NCBI RefSeq assembly: GCF_000739595.1
Contig: NZ_BBJP01000001.1
Location: 1 to 64,000 of the forward strand
Direction of reading: 5' to 3'
Length of the DNA: 64,000 bases
DNA from: Halorubrum halophilum
GTDB lineage: Archaea; Halobacteriota; Halobacteria; Halobacteriales; Haloferacaceae
In this document: positions 43,545 through 52,738 of the stretch, piece after piece
How the letters are laid out: each line of letters begins with the position of its first letter
How positions within the stretch are numbered: position 1 is the stretch's first letter
Translations under genes and position numbers: made by a program
The notes under the pieces: generated by a model
Database searches by the model: none
Told to the model about the DNA's origin: nothing
What the model saw: only the letters and a program-made list of their open reading frames with translations

Positions 43545-44825
43545 TTAATACGGCTCCTTCCCCCACCGCCGGTCGTCGTAGGTCGCCTGCTGGTCGCTGT
43601 CGAAGCGCTCCTCAAACTTCCGGCGGAGCGCAGCCTTCTCCGTCGCCGAGATCCGCGCCAGCTCGTCGGCCTTGCCGACCGCCTCCGGCGGCCCGCGGGT
43701 GGTCGCCACGTCGGCGAGCACCTGCCGGGTGAGCCGGTCGCGAGTCTCAGCGTCGCGCGCGAACGCGTACGGCGCCTCCAGCTTGTAGGTCACGTCGGTC
43801 CGGGGGTCGTACACGACCATGAACGTCGGCTCGTACAGCTCGGGGTCGAGCTCGCGGTCGATCCCGAGCGCGTCGCCGTCGGCCGCCATCGTCGCGTCGG
43901 CGCCACCCCGACTGCGGAACCACGTGGTGAAGGTGAGCTCGTCGTCGACGCGGTCGGATCGACCGTCGCCGACAGAGTTGCCGCTTCCAGAGCCGTCGCC
44001 CTCGCGCCGCTCTAAGAGCCGGGTGAAGAGCGCCGTGTCGTCGGGCCACGGCGGCTCGACGCCCTTCCGGGTCAGCGCGCGGACGATCGTCCCGCTGGAG
44101 GGGTTCTTCACGAACCCGGCCAGCGGCACGTCGCGCTCGACGAAGCGCTCGACGAGCCGGACGTACTTCTCGACGACGGCCCGGGGCTTCGCCTCGCGAG
44201 CGAGCGCGCCGAGCTCGGGGTTGCGGTCGTCCCACGTGAACAGCTCCTTCGGGTATATTGGACCGTCTAACACGAGCAGGTCGTCGACCTCGTCGGCGTG
44301 GTCGAGCGCGTGGGTCCCCTCGGCGAGGTACAAGGCGAGCGCGTGGACGACTCCCTCCGCGTACCGATTTACCCGGGGAGCGTGGAGCACGCGCTGGCGG
44401 GTGTGGCCGTCGTCGCGCGAGCGCCACTCGCCGTCGAAGTTCGCGGTCGAGTCGCCGGCGTGAACGGTCGCGACGATGGTCCGGTCGCGGTGGAGGTCCA
44501 GGTCGCTCGGCGTGCTCGCCATCGCGGCGTGCGCCACGTCGACGACGAGCCCGTTTTTAAAAGTGGTCGGGTTGATCGTCCCGGAGTCGAGCCCGTGGAC
44601 CGTCTCGAACGGGCGGTCGGTGAGGGCGGCGTCGTCGATGGGGGCCCGCCGGCGCTCGTGCCCGTCGACGGGTTCGATCACGACCCGTCCGTCGCGGCGG
44701 AGCTCGGGGAGCCAGTCGCGCCACACCCGGCCCGCGAGGTCGTCGTGATCGGTCGTGTCCACGTCGCCCGCGATGCCGTACGCGAGCTGCGCGATGTTCT
44801 CGACGTGGATCGGATCGAGCGTCAC
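43545..44825 (-). CDS. nurA: NurA-domain nuclease
   Basis: A 426-residue NurA-type 5'-3' nuclease/endonuclease thought to work with the HerA helicase in end resection. The first conserved Asp lies in HGLDSGTINPTTFKNG. A second acidic cluster is DDLLVLDGPIYPKELF, with GFVKNPSSG and VVYDPRTDVTYKLEAP following in family order. A variable acidic-Ser/Gly insert (about residues 270-300) is halophile-specific. HerA is not in the window. The 3' end abuts repeat copy B. Length is typical for haloarchaeal NurA. Confidence 0.82.
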   Translation of the reverse strand: MTLDPIHVENIAQLAYGIAGDVDTTDHDDLAGRVWRDWLPELRRDGRVVIEPVDGHERRRAPIDDAALTDRPFETVHGLDSGTINPTTFKNGLVVDVAHAAMASTPSDLDLHRDRTIVATVHAGDSTANFDGEWRSRDDGHTRQRVLHAPRVNRYAEGVVHALALYLAEGTHALDHADEVDDLLVLDGPIYPKELFTWDDRNPELGALAREAKPRAVVEKYVRLVERFVERDVPLAGFVKNPSSGTIVRALTRKGVEPPWPDDTALFTRLLERREGDGSGSGNSVGDGRSDRVDDELTFTTWFRSRGGADATMAADGDALGIDRELDPELYEPTFMVVYDPRTDVTYKLEAPYAFARDAETRDRLTRQVLADVATTRGPPEAVGKADELARISATEKAALRRKFEERFDSDQQATYDDRRWGKEPY

Positions 44826-44882
44826 GGCCGTACCGCGGTTCGGAGGGATATAAAACGCGTCGGCTCAGGCGGGCGCAGAGCG

Positions 44883-45158
44883 CTACTCGCCCGCTCCGTC
44901 CTCGCCGTCCCGTTCGGCCACGAGTTTGCTCTGTAATCTGTCGAGTCCGAGCGTGAGAAGGAAGAAGCTGCCGCCGACGTACAGCAGCGACTGCGGCTCG
45001 GAGACGAGTCGGCTGATCAGGCTGTTCCCGTAGCCGATCACGGTGCTCAGATACCCCAGAACCGACGCGGTCCAGCCGATCCCCGTGAGACCGGTGAGCT
45101 GGTTGAGCAGATCCTCGTCGGCGTCGCGTATCAGTCTCAGCAATGTGACTGTTATCAT
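44883..45158 (-). CDS. Small membrane protein of unknown function
   Basis: A 91-residue protein with two likely membrane segments: WTASVLGYLSTVIGYGNSLIS and SLLYVGGSFFLLTLGLDRLQ. A charged C-terminus ends it. I recognise no family. TTATTTATA (minus strand, about 45200-45208) lies roughly 26 bases before a predicted transcription start. That favours the ATG at 45158 (ITVTLLRL) over the one at 45191. It diverges from the chemoreceptor gene and could be co-regulated with it. Confidence 0.6.
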   Translation of the reverse strand: MITVTLLRLIRDADEDLLNQLTGLTGIGWTASVLGYLSTVIGYGNSLISRLVSEPQSLLYVGGSFFLLTLGLDRLQSKLVAERDGEDGAGE

Positions 45159-45438
45159 CACCTTAACCGGAGTATCTTTGTGGTGGTACATAAGTTGTTT
45201 TCATATAAATAAGACCGTACTTATTGTGTGACTGTGCGATTTTCAACGTCTTTCAGTTCGCCAACTCGAACTCGTTCAACCCCTGTTCGGAGAACGCTCA
45301 CCGAAGTTGGCGCGGGTCCGCACCACCAGTCCCGAGAACGCCCGTTCGCGCGTCACGGAACCGCTTGAGCGTCGAGAAGAGTATCAGGGGTAATATTCGG
45401 AGGGTGTATTCTTTTAAATGGTACGACGTGTATTCACC

Positions 45439-47382
45439 ATGGCCGAGTCAACGGTCGGGTCGAGCGGGGGGAACTACGACCCGTCGAGTGCGGAGGAGAG
45501 CGGGCCGTCAGGACCGGTAGAGAAGCTCCGAGAGGTGCTCAGATACGTCCCGGACGGCACGTCGATGCCGGAGGAGATGTGGCACGGACGCCACCGTAAC
45601 ATCCTCCTCGTCGTCGTCGCACAGGTGCCGTTCCTGATCGCGCTGGGGCTGTACGAGGGGACGGAGTCGCTCGTCACGGGCGCGCAGATCCCCGCGACCC
45701 CGACGTGGATGCTCGTCGCGTTCGTGACGACCATCCTCGCCACCGCGGCGCTATCGATGTGGGCGCCGATCGACCGGCGAAAGCGGGCCGTGCTCGCCGC
45801 GTTCAGCGTCATGACGGTGTCGATGGCGCTCGTCAAGCTCTCGGGCGGCTACATCGAGGCGCACTTCCATTTCTTCGTGTTCGCCGGCGTGCTGGCGCTG
45901 TACGAGGACTGGCTCCCGTTCGGGGTCGGAGTCGCGTACGTCGCGGTCGGCCACGCCGCGTTCAGTCAGATCGACGCCAGCCTCGTGTACAACCACGCGG
46001 CGGCCATCGAGAACCCCGTCGCGTGGGGCGGCATCCACGCCGCCTTCGTCCTCGGGCTCGTGGGCGCGCTGATGGTGAACTGGTACTCCATCGAGAAATC
46101 CCGCGAGGAGGCGCAACGGCAGCTCGATCTGGTCGCCGAGCAGAAGGCCGAGATCCAAGACGTCGAGGCGGCGAAGGCGGAGGTCGAGAAGCGCCGCGAG
46201 GAGGTCGAACGGCTGAACCGACACCTCGAGACGAAGGCCGACGACTACAGCGCGACGATGGACCGCGCGGCCGGCGGCGACCTCACCGTCCGGCTGGACG
46301 CCGACAGCGAGAGCGAGGCCATGGAGCAGATCGGCGCGGCGTTCAACGAGATGATGGACGACATGGAGGCGACGATGCGGGACGTGCAGTCGTTCGCCGG
46401 CGAGGTGTCCGCGGCCAGCGGGAAGACAGTCGAGGGCGTCGACGCCGCCGAGGCGCGCAGCGAGGACGTTCGCGGGTCGATCGAGGAGATCGCCGAGGGC
46501 GCCGCCGACCAGCGCGAGATGCTCGAACAGGTCTCCGGCGAGATGAACACCCTCTCGGCGACGATCGAGGAGGTCGCCTCCTCGACGGAGACCGTCGCCG
46601 ACGCGGCCCAGGAGACGGCGTCGATCGCCGACGAGGGGCAGGACACCGCGGGCGAGGCGATCGACAGCGTCCGGGAGTCGCAGGACGCGATCGGTGAGAC
46701 GGCGGAGAAGGTCAGGGTCCTCGACGAGCGGATGGAGGACATCGGCGAGATCGTCGACCTCATCGGCGACATCGCCGAGCAGACGAACCTGCTCGCCTTG
46801 AACGCCAACATCGAGGCGGCGCGGGCCGGCGGCGCCGGCGGCGGGAGCGACGGGTTCGCGGTCGTCGCCGACGAGGTGAAACAGCTGGCCGAGGAGACGC
46901 AGGAGGCGGCCCAGGAGATCGAGGAGCTCATCGCCGGCACGCAGGCGCAGACGCAGGCGACCGTCGAGGAGGTCCGGACCGCCGAAGAGCACATGGAAGA
47001 GGGTGCCGAGGCCGTCGGGGACGCCGCAGACGCGTTCGCCGAGGTGGCGGCCAACGCCGGGGAGACCGACGACGGGATCCGCGAGATCAGCAAGGCGACT
47101 GACGACCAGGCCGCGAGCACTGAGGAGGCGGTGTCGATGGTCGAGGAGGTCGCGGGGATCAGCCGGTCGACCGCCGACGAGGCCGACGAGGTCGGTACGG
47201 CGGCCGACGAGCAGCTCGCCGCGATGTCGCAGGCGACCGCCGAAGCCGGCTCGGTCGCCGAGCAGGCCGAGCGGCTCCGGGCGCTGCTCCGGAAGTTCGA
47301 GGTCGGCGGGGGGTCGCTCGACGACCCGTCGGCGTCGGGATCACGCAACGTCGCCGTGGGCGACGGCGGACAGACGAACTGA
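45439..47382 (+). CDS. Methyl-accepting chemotaxis transducer (Htr) with six-helix membrane domain
   Basis: A 647-residue transducer. Six N-terminal membrane segments (about residues 45-220) include an EAHFHFFVFAGVLALYEDW motif shared by membrane sensors of this type. A short coiled coil, a HAMP-like unit (about 280-330) and a long helical signalling hairpin follow. The hairpin tip EIVDLIGDIAEQTNLLALNA with NIEAARAGG is the CheA/CheW contact. Glutamate/alanine pairs in the flanking helices are methylation candidates. TTTTAAATG at 45412-45420 supports a leaderless start at 45439. The stimulus is unknown, and no other chemotaxis genes are present. Confidence 0.9.
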   Translation: MAESTVGSSGGNYDPSSAEESGPSGPVEKLREVLRYVPDGTSMPEEMWHGRHRNILLVVVAQVPFLIALGLYEGTESLVTGAQIPATPTWMLVAFVTTILATAALSMWAPIDRRKRAVLAAFSVMTVSMALVKLSGGYIEAHFHFFVFAGVLALYEDWLPFGVGVAYVAVGHAAFSQIDASLVYNHAAAIENPVAWGGIHAAFVLGLVGALMVNWYSIEKSREEAQRQLDLVAEQKAEIQDVEAAKAEVEKRREEVERLNRHLETKADDYSATMDRAAGGDLTVRLDADSESEAMEQIGAAFNEMMDDMEATMRDVQSFAGEVSAASGKTVEGVDAAEARSEDVRGSIEEIAEGAADQREMLEQVSGEMNTLSATIEEVASSTETVADAAQETASIADEGQDTAGEAIDSVRESQDAIGETAEKVRVLDERMEDIGEIVDLIGDIAEQTNLLALNANIEAARAGGAGGGSDGFAVVADEVKQLAEETQEAAQEIEELIAGTQAQTQATVEEVRTAEEHMEEGAEAVGDAADAFAEVAANAGETDDGIREISKATDDQAASTEEAVSMVEEVAGISRSTADEADEVGTAADEQLAAMSQATAEAGSVAEQAERLRALLRKFEVGGGSLDDPSASGSRNVAVGDGGQTN

Positions 47383-47406
47383 GGCGGCGACGCGTTTTCC
47401 CCCGCG

Positions 47407-47805
47407 CTACTGCTCTTCTCCGATCGCGTCGACGACGGCTTCGAAGGCCGGGAGCGCCCGCTTCACCTGCGCGCCGCCCTCGACGAACACCAGCGTCCGC
47501 GGCGGGCGGACCGCCTTCGGCCTGACGCGTAGGTCGGCCTCGCCCGCCGCATCGGCGGCCGCGTCGGGCGCGACGACGAACTCGATCCGGAGCCGGTCCG
47601 GCTGGACGTAGGCCTCGGCGACGAGGTCGCCGTCGTTCTCGCCGCCGCGGACCACCCGATACGCGAGCGCGCCGTCCGGGGTGGGCTCGACATCGGGGTC
47701 CGCGTCGGCCAGCGCGAGGTGCCGCAGGCGACCCTCGTTGCCGGAGAGTTCCGAGGCGAGCAGCTGGCCGATCCGAACCCCGTCGGTCAGGCGCTCGTCG
47801 ACCAT
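47407..47805 (-). CDS. Haloarchaeal conserved protein of unknown function, coupled to DUF2240 gene
   Basis: A 132-residue soluble protein. The N-terminal helix (DGVRIGQLLASELSG) is followed by five or six beta strands, including LAYRVVRGGENDGDLVAEAYV and RLRIEFVVAPDAAADAAGEADL. A final helix lies near ALPAFEAVVDAIG. I recognise no named family. Its ATG overlaps the TGA of the upstream DUF2240 gene (TGATG), so the two are translated together and probably work together. Conserved catalytic residues are not apparent. Confidence 0.7.
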   Translation of the reverse strand: MVDERLTDGVRIGQLLASELSGNEGRLRHLALADADPDVEPTPDGALAYRVVRGGENDGDLVAEAYVQPDRLRIEFVVAPDAAADAAGEADLRVRPKAVRPPRTLVFVEGGAQVKRALPAFEAVVDAIGEEQ

Positions 47806-48335
47806 CACTCGGCCTCCGCGGCGCCGGTGGTCGGGTCGTCCGTCTCGTCACCGTCGCCGGCCGCATCTCCCTCGCCGGTCTCATCACCGGCGGCGGCCAG
47901 TCCCTCGCGAACGTCGGCCGCGAGCTGGTCGACGGCGGCGCCGTGCTCCTTCGCGAAGAGGACCGCGGCCGCCTCGATGCTGACCGCGAGCGAGCGCTGG
48001 CGCTCGTTGATGCCGGCGACCGCGCGCTGCTTCTCGACGCCGGCGGCGACGATCGCGTCGAGCGCCGTCTCGAAGGTGGACTGCTCGCGGAGGATCGACT
48101 CGTCGGGCGCGAAGCCTTCCGGGACGGTCACGTCGGCCGGGTCGAAGCGGGCGACGAGGTCGCCGTCCTCCTCGGCGACCAGCCCGCGCCCGACCGCGAC
48201 GTCGACGAGCCGCTTCGCCTGGTCGGGGGAGAACCAGTCCCGATCGAGCGACAGCGCGACGACGAACTCCCCCTCGCCCAACCGCTCCGTCGCTCGCTGT
48301 TGGAAGGGCACAGCGACGGCGACCTCGAGGCTCAT
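47805..48335 (-). CDS. DUF2240 family protein
   Basis: A 176-residue protein. Its start (SLEVAVAVPFQQRATERLGEGEFVVALSLDRDWFSPDQAKRLVDVA) matches what I know as the haloarchaeal DUF2240 family. A DVTVPEGFAPDESIL segment and a long C-terminal helix follow, then an acidic tail. The N-terminal part looks like a winged-helix fold (helix, FSPDQAKRL helix, then DLVARFDP wing), so nucleic-acid binding is possible. The start at 48335 is the first ATG matching the family. It overlaps the downstream gene. Confidence 0.8.
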   Translation of the reverse strand: MSLEVAVAVPFQQRATERLGEGEFVVALSLDRDWFSPDQAKRLVDVAVGRGLVAEEDGDLVARFDPADVTVPEGFAPDESILREQSTFETALDAIVAAGVEKQRAVAGINERQRSLAVSIEAAAVLFAKEHGAAVDQLAADVREGLAAAGDETGEGDAAGDGDETDDPTTGAAEAE

Positions 48336-48456
48336 GTGCGAATCGGGGGGCGTCGACGGCGGTAAACCTACCGGACCGCGAGCCGGACTCGGGGCAGTTG
48401 CGAGATCCGACTCGCGGCCGACAACCGTTATGCCGCGCCGGCGTGATGGCGTACGT

Positions 48457-49341
48457 ATGCAGACCCGCCCGCTCGGCGACACCGGTCACGACAGCACCGT
48501 CATGACGTTCGGCGCGATCGCGCTCAACTGGCTCGAACAGGAGGGCGCGAACCAAATGGTCGAACACGTCCTCGACTACGGCGTCAACCACTTCGACGTG
48601 GCGCCGGAGTACGGCGACGCGGAGCTGAAGCTCGGCCCGAAGCTCCGCCAACACCGCGAGGATATCTTCCTCGGCTGCAAGACCCAAGAGCGAACCTACG
48701 AGGGCGCGTGGCGCAAGCTCGACCGATCGCTGAACCGCCTCGGCGTCGACAACATCGACCTGTATCAGGTACACGGGCTCGAGTACGACTCGGAGCTCGA
48801 CGAGATCACGGGCGACGACGGGGCGCTGGCGGCGTTTCGCGAGGCCAAAGAGGAGGGACTGATCGACCACATCGGTCTGACGAGCCACGGCGACCCCGGA
48901 CTCATCCTCGACGCGCTCGACCGTATCGACGACCTCGAGTCGCTGATGTTCCCCCTGAACCCCGTCGTCGCCGGGAAGGACGACGAGGAGTACGACTACG
49001 AGGCGGTCCTCGCACGCGCCGACGAGAAGAACGTCGGCACGCTGGGGATCAAGGCGTTCGCCGGCGGCTCGTGGCCCTCGACCGACGAGCTCCCCGAGGC
49101 GGACCGACCGTTGGCGAACTGGTACCGACCGGTCACCGCGCCCGACGAGATCAGCGACCGGTTCGACTTCGCCGCCGCACAGGGGCTCACCAGCGTCGTC
49201 AGCGCCGGCGATCCGAAGCTCGTCACCATGATCCTCGAAGCTGCCGCCGACTACGACGGGATGGACGCGACCGCCCAGCGGTCGCTGATCGAACGGGTGC
49301 GCCACGACGACAGTCCGGTTCCCGAACAGCTGCACCACTGA
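48457..49341 (+). CDS. Aldo/keto reductase
   Basis: A 294-residue aldo/keto reductase (TIM-barrel NADPH oxidoreductase). The catalytic tetrad is visible: Asp and Tyr in HFDVAPEYGDAE, Lys in LGCKTQ, and His in YQVHGLEY. LTSHGDPG and LTSVVSAGDPKLV belong to the cofactor side. It most resembles the bacterial/archaeal YajO/ferredoxin-less group that acts on small aldehydes. It is followed after nine bases by a methyltransferase-like gene on the same strand, suggesting cotranscription. The substrate is unknown. Confidence 0.88.
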   Translation: MQTRPLGDTGHDSTVMTFGAIALNWLEQEGANQMVEHVLDYGVNHFDVAPEYGDAELKLGPKLRQHREDIFLGCKTQERTYEGAWRKLDRSLNRLGVDNIDLYQVHGLEYDSELDEITGDDGALAAFREAKEEGLIDHIGLTSHGDPGLILDALDRIDDLESLMFPLNPVVAGKDDEEYDYEAVLARADEKNVGTLGIKAFAGGSWPSTDELPEADRPLANWYRPVTAPDEISDRFDFAAAQGLTSVVSAGDPKLVTMILEAAADYDGMDATAQRSLIERVRHDDSPVPEQLHH

Positions 49342-49350
49342 GCGAGACGG

Positions 49351-50160
49351 ATGGACGTGCCGCACACGGTTACGACCGCGCTCGACGATCAACCGGTTGC
49401 CGGGAAGCGCTGTCTGGAGGCCGGTGCGGGCGTCGGAAACACGACCGGCGGACTGCTCGCGAACGGCGCCGCGCGGGTGTACGCCGTGACGAACGACCGG
49501 GATCACGCGCGGACGACGCGACGGCGCGTTGACGGCGAGGGCGGTGACGGTGGTGACGGTGGCGACGAGAACGGCGACGGCGCCAACGACAGCGACGATA
49601 GCGACGAGAACAGCGGCGACCACGGCGACCGCCTGGCCGTGCTGGAGGCGGACCTCCGAGCGATCCCGCTCCCCGACGGATCCGTCGATCTGATCACCGC
49701 ACACGGGCTCTGTAACGTCCTCGATCCCGCGTCGCTGTCGACGGTGGCCGAGGAACTCTCGCGGGTCGCGGCTCCGGGCGCGCAGCTCGTCGTCGACGAC
49801 TACGACCCGCCGCCCGACGGCGCCGCGATGCGAGAGCTGTTCGCCGTCGAGAACGCCGCGTCGGAGCTGGCCCGCGGCCGGCCGGCGCTCACCTTCTACC
49901 CGGCGGCGTTCCTGCGGCGATTCTTCGCGGGCCACGGCTGGGAGTTCGAGCGAGAGCGGGCGCTTTTAGAGCCGGTGCCCTGGACCGAGAGCCACGTCTC
50001 GGCACACGCCGACGAGGCGGCCGACGCGGCTGCCTCGGCCGCGGACGGTTCCGGTGGAGCGGGCGACGCGCTAGCGGCGACCGCTCGGCGGCTCGCGGCC
50101 GAGATCGGGTCGGAATCGGCCGGGCGGATGTACAGTCTCGCGTTTCGCCGACCGGGCTGA
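49351..50160 (+). CDS. Class I SAM-dependent methyltransferase-like protein with acidic insert
   Basis: A 269-residue Rossmann-fold methyltransferase. Motif I is CLEAGAGVGNTTGGLL, an acidic residue ends strand 2, and a post-II segment ADLRAIPLPDGSVDLITAHGLCNV resembles motif IV. A Gly/Asp/Asn-rich insert of about 35 residues (from a repetitive GGTGACGG-type DNA stretch, 49540-49620) interrupts the region after strand 2. Another Ala/Asp-rich patch lies near the end. The substrate is unknown. It starts nine bases after the aldo/keto reductase gene. Confidence 0.72.
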   Translation: MDVPHTVTTALDDQPVAGKRCLEAGAGVGNTTGGLLANGAARVYAVTNDRDHARTTRRRVDGEGGDGGDGGDENGDGANDSDDSDENSGDHGDRLAVLEADLRAIPLPDGSVDLITAHGLCNVLDPASLSTVAEELSRVAAPGAQLVVDDYDPPPDGAAMRELFAVENAASELARGRPALTFYPAAFLRRFFAGHGWEFERERALLEPVPWTESHVSAHADEAADAAASAADGSGGAGDALAATARRLAAEIGSESAGRMYSLAFRRPG

Positions 50161-50287
50161 CGGCCGCGGAAGCAGCGGCCCCGTCGAAGCGCTCCGTAAC
50201 TGAGCGACCCGCGATGTTCTCCGTATATAACACTTAAATTATACTATCACAGTGTCTACTTATGCAGCGGGGAGCTGTCTATCCGCT

Positions 50288-51007
50288 ATGACCGATTCGA
50301 GTAGCGACGAGTTCGACCCGACGGCATCGGATCAACGGGAGATCGGCCGCGAGATGGTCGACGACAGCACGGGACTCGGTTCGGTGATGGCCCACGCCTA
50401 CCGCGGGGAGATAGATCGGGTGGGGACGTGGCGGCAGCGCCTCGACGAGACGACGACGTGGGCGGTGACGCTGATGGCGGCGATCCTGACGTGGGCGTTT
50501 TCGAGCACCGATAACCCGCACTACATCCTGCTGGTCGGAATCGTCGTCGTCACCGTCTTTCTGGGCATCGAAGCGCGGCGGTACCGGGACTACGACGTCT
50601 TTCGCTCTCGCGTTCGAGTCATCCAAGAGAATCTGTTCGCAAACGCCCTCGATCCGTCCCAAGGCACCGAGAGTCACGACTGGCGAGCGGAACTGAGCAG
50701 GGACTACCGCAGGCCGACGCTGAAAGTCTCGTTGCACGAAGCGCTCGCGAACCGACTCCGGAGCGTGTACCTCGCTCTGCTCGGTGTCCTCTTGGGCGCG
50801 TGGGCGTTCAGGATCACGGCGTTCGCGCCGCGCCAAGACTGGCTGACGACCGCCGGAGTCGACCGTATCCCGGGAACTGCTGTGGTCGCCGTCGTGGGCG
50901 TGTTCTACGTCGTCCTGCTGGGCCTCGCCTTCTGGCCCCGCGAGCGCCACGCCAAGGGCGAATTCCGCGAAGGGGACCCGGACGACTGGAAAGAGACGGG
51001 CGGATAG
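50288..51007 (+). CDS. DUF2270 membrane protein
   Basis: A 239-residue protein with four membrane segments arranged as two hairpins: TTWAVTLMAAILTWAFSS with YILLVGIVVVTVFLGIEA, then LRSVYLALLGVLLGAWAF with VVAVVGVFYVVLLGLAF. A conserved cytoplasmic loop RRYRDYDVFRSRVRVIQENLFANAL lies between them. This matches the DUF2270 family as I know it from haloarchaea. ATG 50288 is preferred over the earlier frame start at 50252. The promoter region 50215-50250 is AT-rich. Function is unknown. Confidence 0.8.
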   Translation: MTDSSSDEFDPTASDQREIGREMVDDSTGLGSVMAHAYRGEIDRVGTWRQRLDETTTWAVTLMAAILTWAFSSTDNPHYILLVGIVVVTVFLGIEARRYRDYDVFRSRVRVIQENLFANALDPSQGTESHDWRAELSRDYRRPTLKVSLHEALANRLRSVYLALLGVLLGAWAFRITAFAPRQDWLTTAGVDRIPGTAVVAVVGVFYVVLLGLAFWPRERHAKGEFREGDPDDWKETGG

Positions 51008-51076
51008 TCGAAACGCGTCGTCCGATCGCCGCAGCGATACGTCAGTCGGCCGCCGCAATCGACCCGTCAGTCGTCG

Positions 51077-52540
51077 TCAGTCGTCGTCAGTCGCCGCGGA
51101 CGGCTCGTCGGCGGCGGGCGCCCGGTCCGCGGCCGGCGTCACGTTCAGCGAGTAGCCGGTCGCGGCCATGACGAACAGCACGAGCGGCGAAAGGAACGCG
51201 AACAGGTAGTACGGCGCGTACTCCAGCGTCGGGACCCCGGTGACGCCCGCCATGTAGACGGCGCCCGCGTGCCACGGGAACAGCGCGCCGGTCGGCGTCC
51301 CGGCGGCCTCGACGGCGCGGGAGAGCTGGTCGGTGTCGAGCCCGAACTCGTCGTAGGTGTTCCGGAGCGTGACGCTCGGGAGGACGATACTCATGTACTG
51401 CTGGGCGGTGAGCGCGTTGATGGCGATCGCCGAGACGCCGGTCCCAGCGACGAGCGCGCCCGGGCTCTTCACGGATGAGGTGAACGCGTGGGAGATCACC
51501 GCGAGGACTCCCGTGCGCTCCAAGATACCCCCGAGGGCGAGCGCGGCGACGACGACCGTGATCGTCCACGCGGAGCCGGTGAGCCCGCCCGTCGCGAGCA
51601 GCTCGTTCACCAGGTCGGAGCCCGACTCCGGCGCGGTGCCGTACATGAACGTCTCCCACGCGGCGACGAAGCCGACCCCCTGCACGAGGATTGTCGTGAT
51701 CGCGCCCGCGAACACGCCGGCGACGAGGGTCGGGAGCGCGGCGTATCCGCGCAGTGCCAGCCCGAAGGTGACGACGAGCGGGATGAACGCCAGCAGCGTG
51801 ATGGCGTAGACCTCGCCGAGCGCGCCCTGGATCTCCGCGATCCGTCCCGTCGGGATCTCGCCACTGGCGCGGAGGCCGAGCGCGAGGAAGCCGAGCACGG
51901 CGAGCCCGAAGGCGACGGCGGTTCCGGTCCGCATCCGACGGATGTGCGCGTACAGGTCGGTGTTGGTGACGCCGGCGGCGAGGTTGGTGGTGTCGGAGAG
52001 CGGCGACTGCTTGTCGCCGGCGTACGCGCCCGAGAGGACGGCCCCGACCGTCATCGGGGCGGGGACGCCGAGCCCCGCGCCGATGCCGACGAAGGCGACG
52101 CCGAGCGTCCCCACCGTGGTCCACGAGGAGCCGATGGCGAACGCGACGACGGCGGCGACGACCGCGGCCGCCGGCAGGAATGTCGTCGGCGAGAGGATCT
52201 CCAGCCCGTAGTACATCAGCCCCGGAATCGTGCCGGCGCTGACCCACGTCGCGATCAGCCCGTAGATGGTGAAGATGATTAAAAGCGCCTGCAGCCCCAT
52301 CACGAGGCCGTTGGCGATCCCGTCGAACAGCTCTTCCCAGTCGTAGCCGAGCCACAGCCCGAAGCCGCCGACGAAGGCGATACTCCAGAGGAGCGGCGGG
52401 TGCGGGTCGAGGCCGAGAACGGCCGAGCCGATACCGAGGAACGCCACGACGGCGAGGACCGGGATCAGCGCCAGCGCCAGACTCGGGCGGCGGTCCGGAT
52501 CGAGGTCCTCGTAGGTCGTCGGCGTGAACGATCGTGCCAT
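51077..52540 (-). CDS. nhaC: NhaC-family Na+/H+ antiporter
   Basis: A 487-residue antiporter with about 11-12 membrane helices. NhaC signatures are AIGSSWTTVGTLGVAFVGIG and SGAYAGDKQSPLSDTTNLAAG in the transport core, with LPSVTLRNTYDEFGLD near the end. It would exchange sodium or a small amine acid for protons. Two twin stretches of TCGTCGTCAG at the 3' end (51065-51095) encode the acidic tail. ATATATTTATGCC (minus strand, about 52558-52570) supplies the TATA box. It diverges from the NOG1-type GTPase gene. Confidence 0.9.
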   Translation of the reverse strand: MARSFTPTTYEDLDPDRRPSLALALIPVLAVVAFLGIGSAVLGLDPHPPLLWSIAFVGGFGLWLGYDWEELFDGIANGLVMGLQALLIIFTIYGLIATWVSAGTIPGLMYYGLEILSPTTFLPAAAVVAAVVAFAIGSSWTTVGTLGVAFVGIGAGLGVPAPMTVGAVLSGAYAGDKQSPLSDTTNLAAGVTNTDLYAHIRRMRTGTAVAFGLAVLGFLALGLRASGEIPTGRIAEIQGALGEVYAITLLAFIPLVVTFGLALRGYAALPTLVAGVFAGAITTILVQGVGFVAAWETFMYGTAPESGSDLVNELLATGGLTGSAWTITVVVAALALGGILERTGVLAVISHAFTSSVKSPGALVAGTGVSAIAINALTAQQYMSIVLPSVTLRNTYDEFGLDTDQLSRAVEAAGTPTGALFPWHAGAVYMAGVTGVPTLEYAPYYLFAFLSPLVLFVMAATGYSLNVTPAADRAPAADEPSAATDDD

Positions 52541-52738
52541 GCCCTCCTATATTCCTTTGGGGCATAAATATATCTCGAAATATGAGCGAGGAAGATAACG
52601 ATCGTTCATCGTCGTTTGCGGCAGGCGGCGAACCCACCCGACACCGCAGCTGTGACGCGCGTCCGTCCGTGCGCCGCCGTGTCGCGGGGGTCGCCGAACG
52701 GACGGTCTTATACGCGTCGGCGGTCAAGTCGGGGCAAC

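Noticed and set aside
47884-49935. A 683-codon minus-strand open frame opposite the aldo/keto reductase and methyltransferase genes
   Set aside because: Its residues are Arg/Val/Gly-rich with no domain, and both genes on the other strand have clear catalytic motifs. Long antisense frames are normal in high-GC DNA.
51065-51095. GTCGTCAGTCGTCGTCAGTCG repeat after nhaC as a possible iteron or CRISPR repeat
   Set aside because: Only three short adjacent units, partly coding the acidic tail; no spacers and no array.
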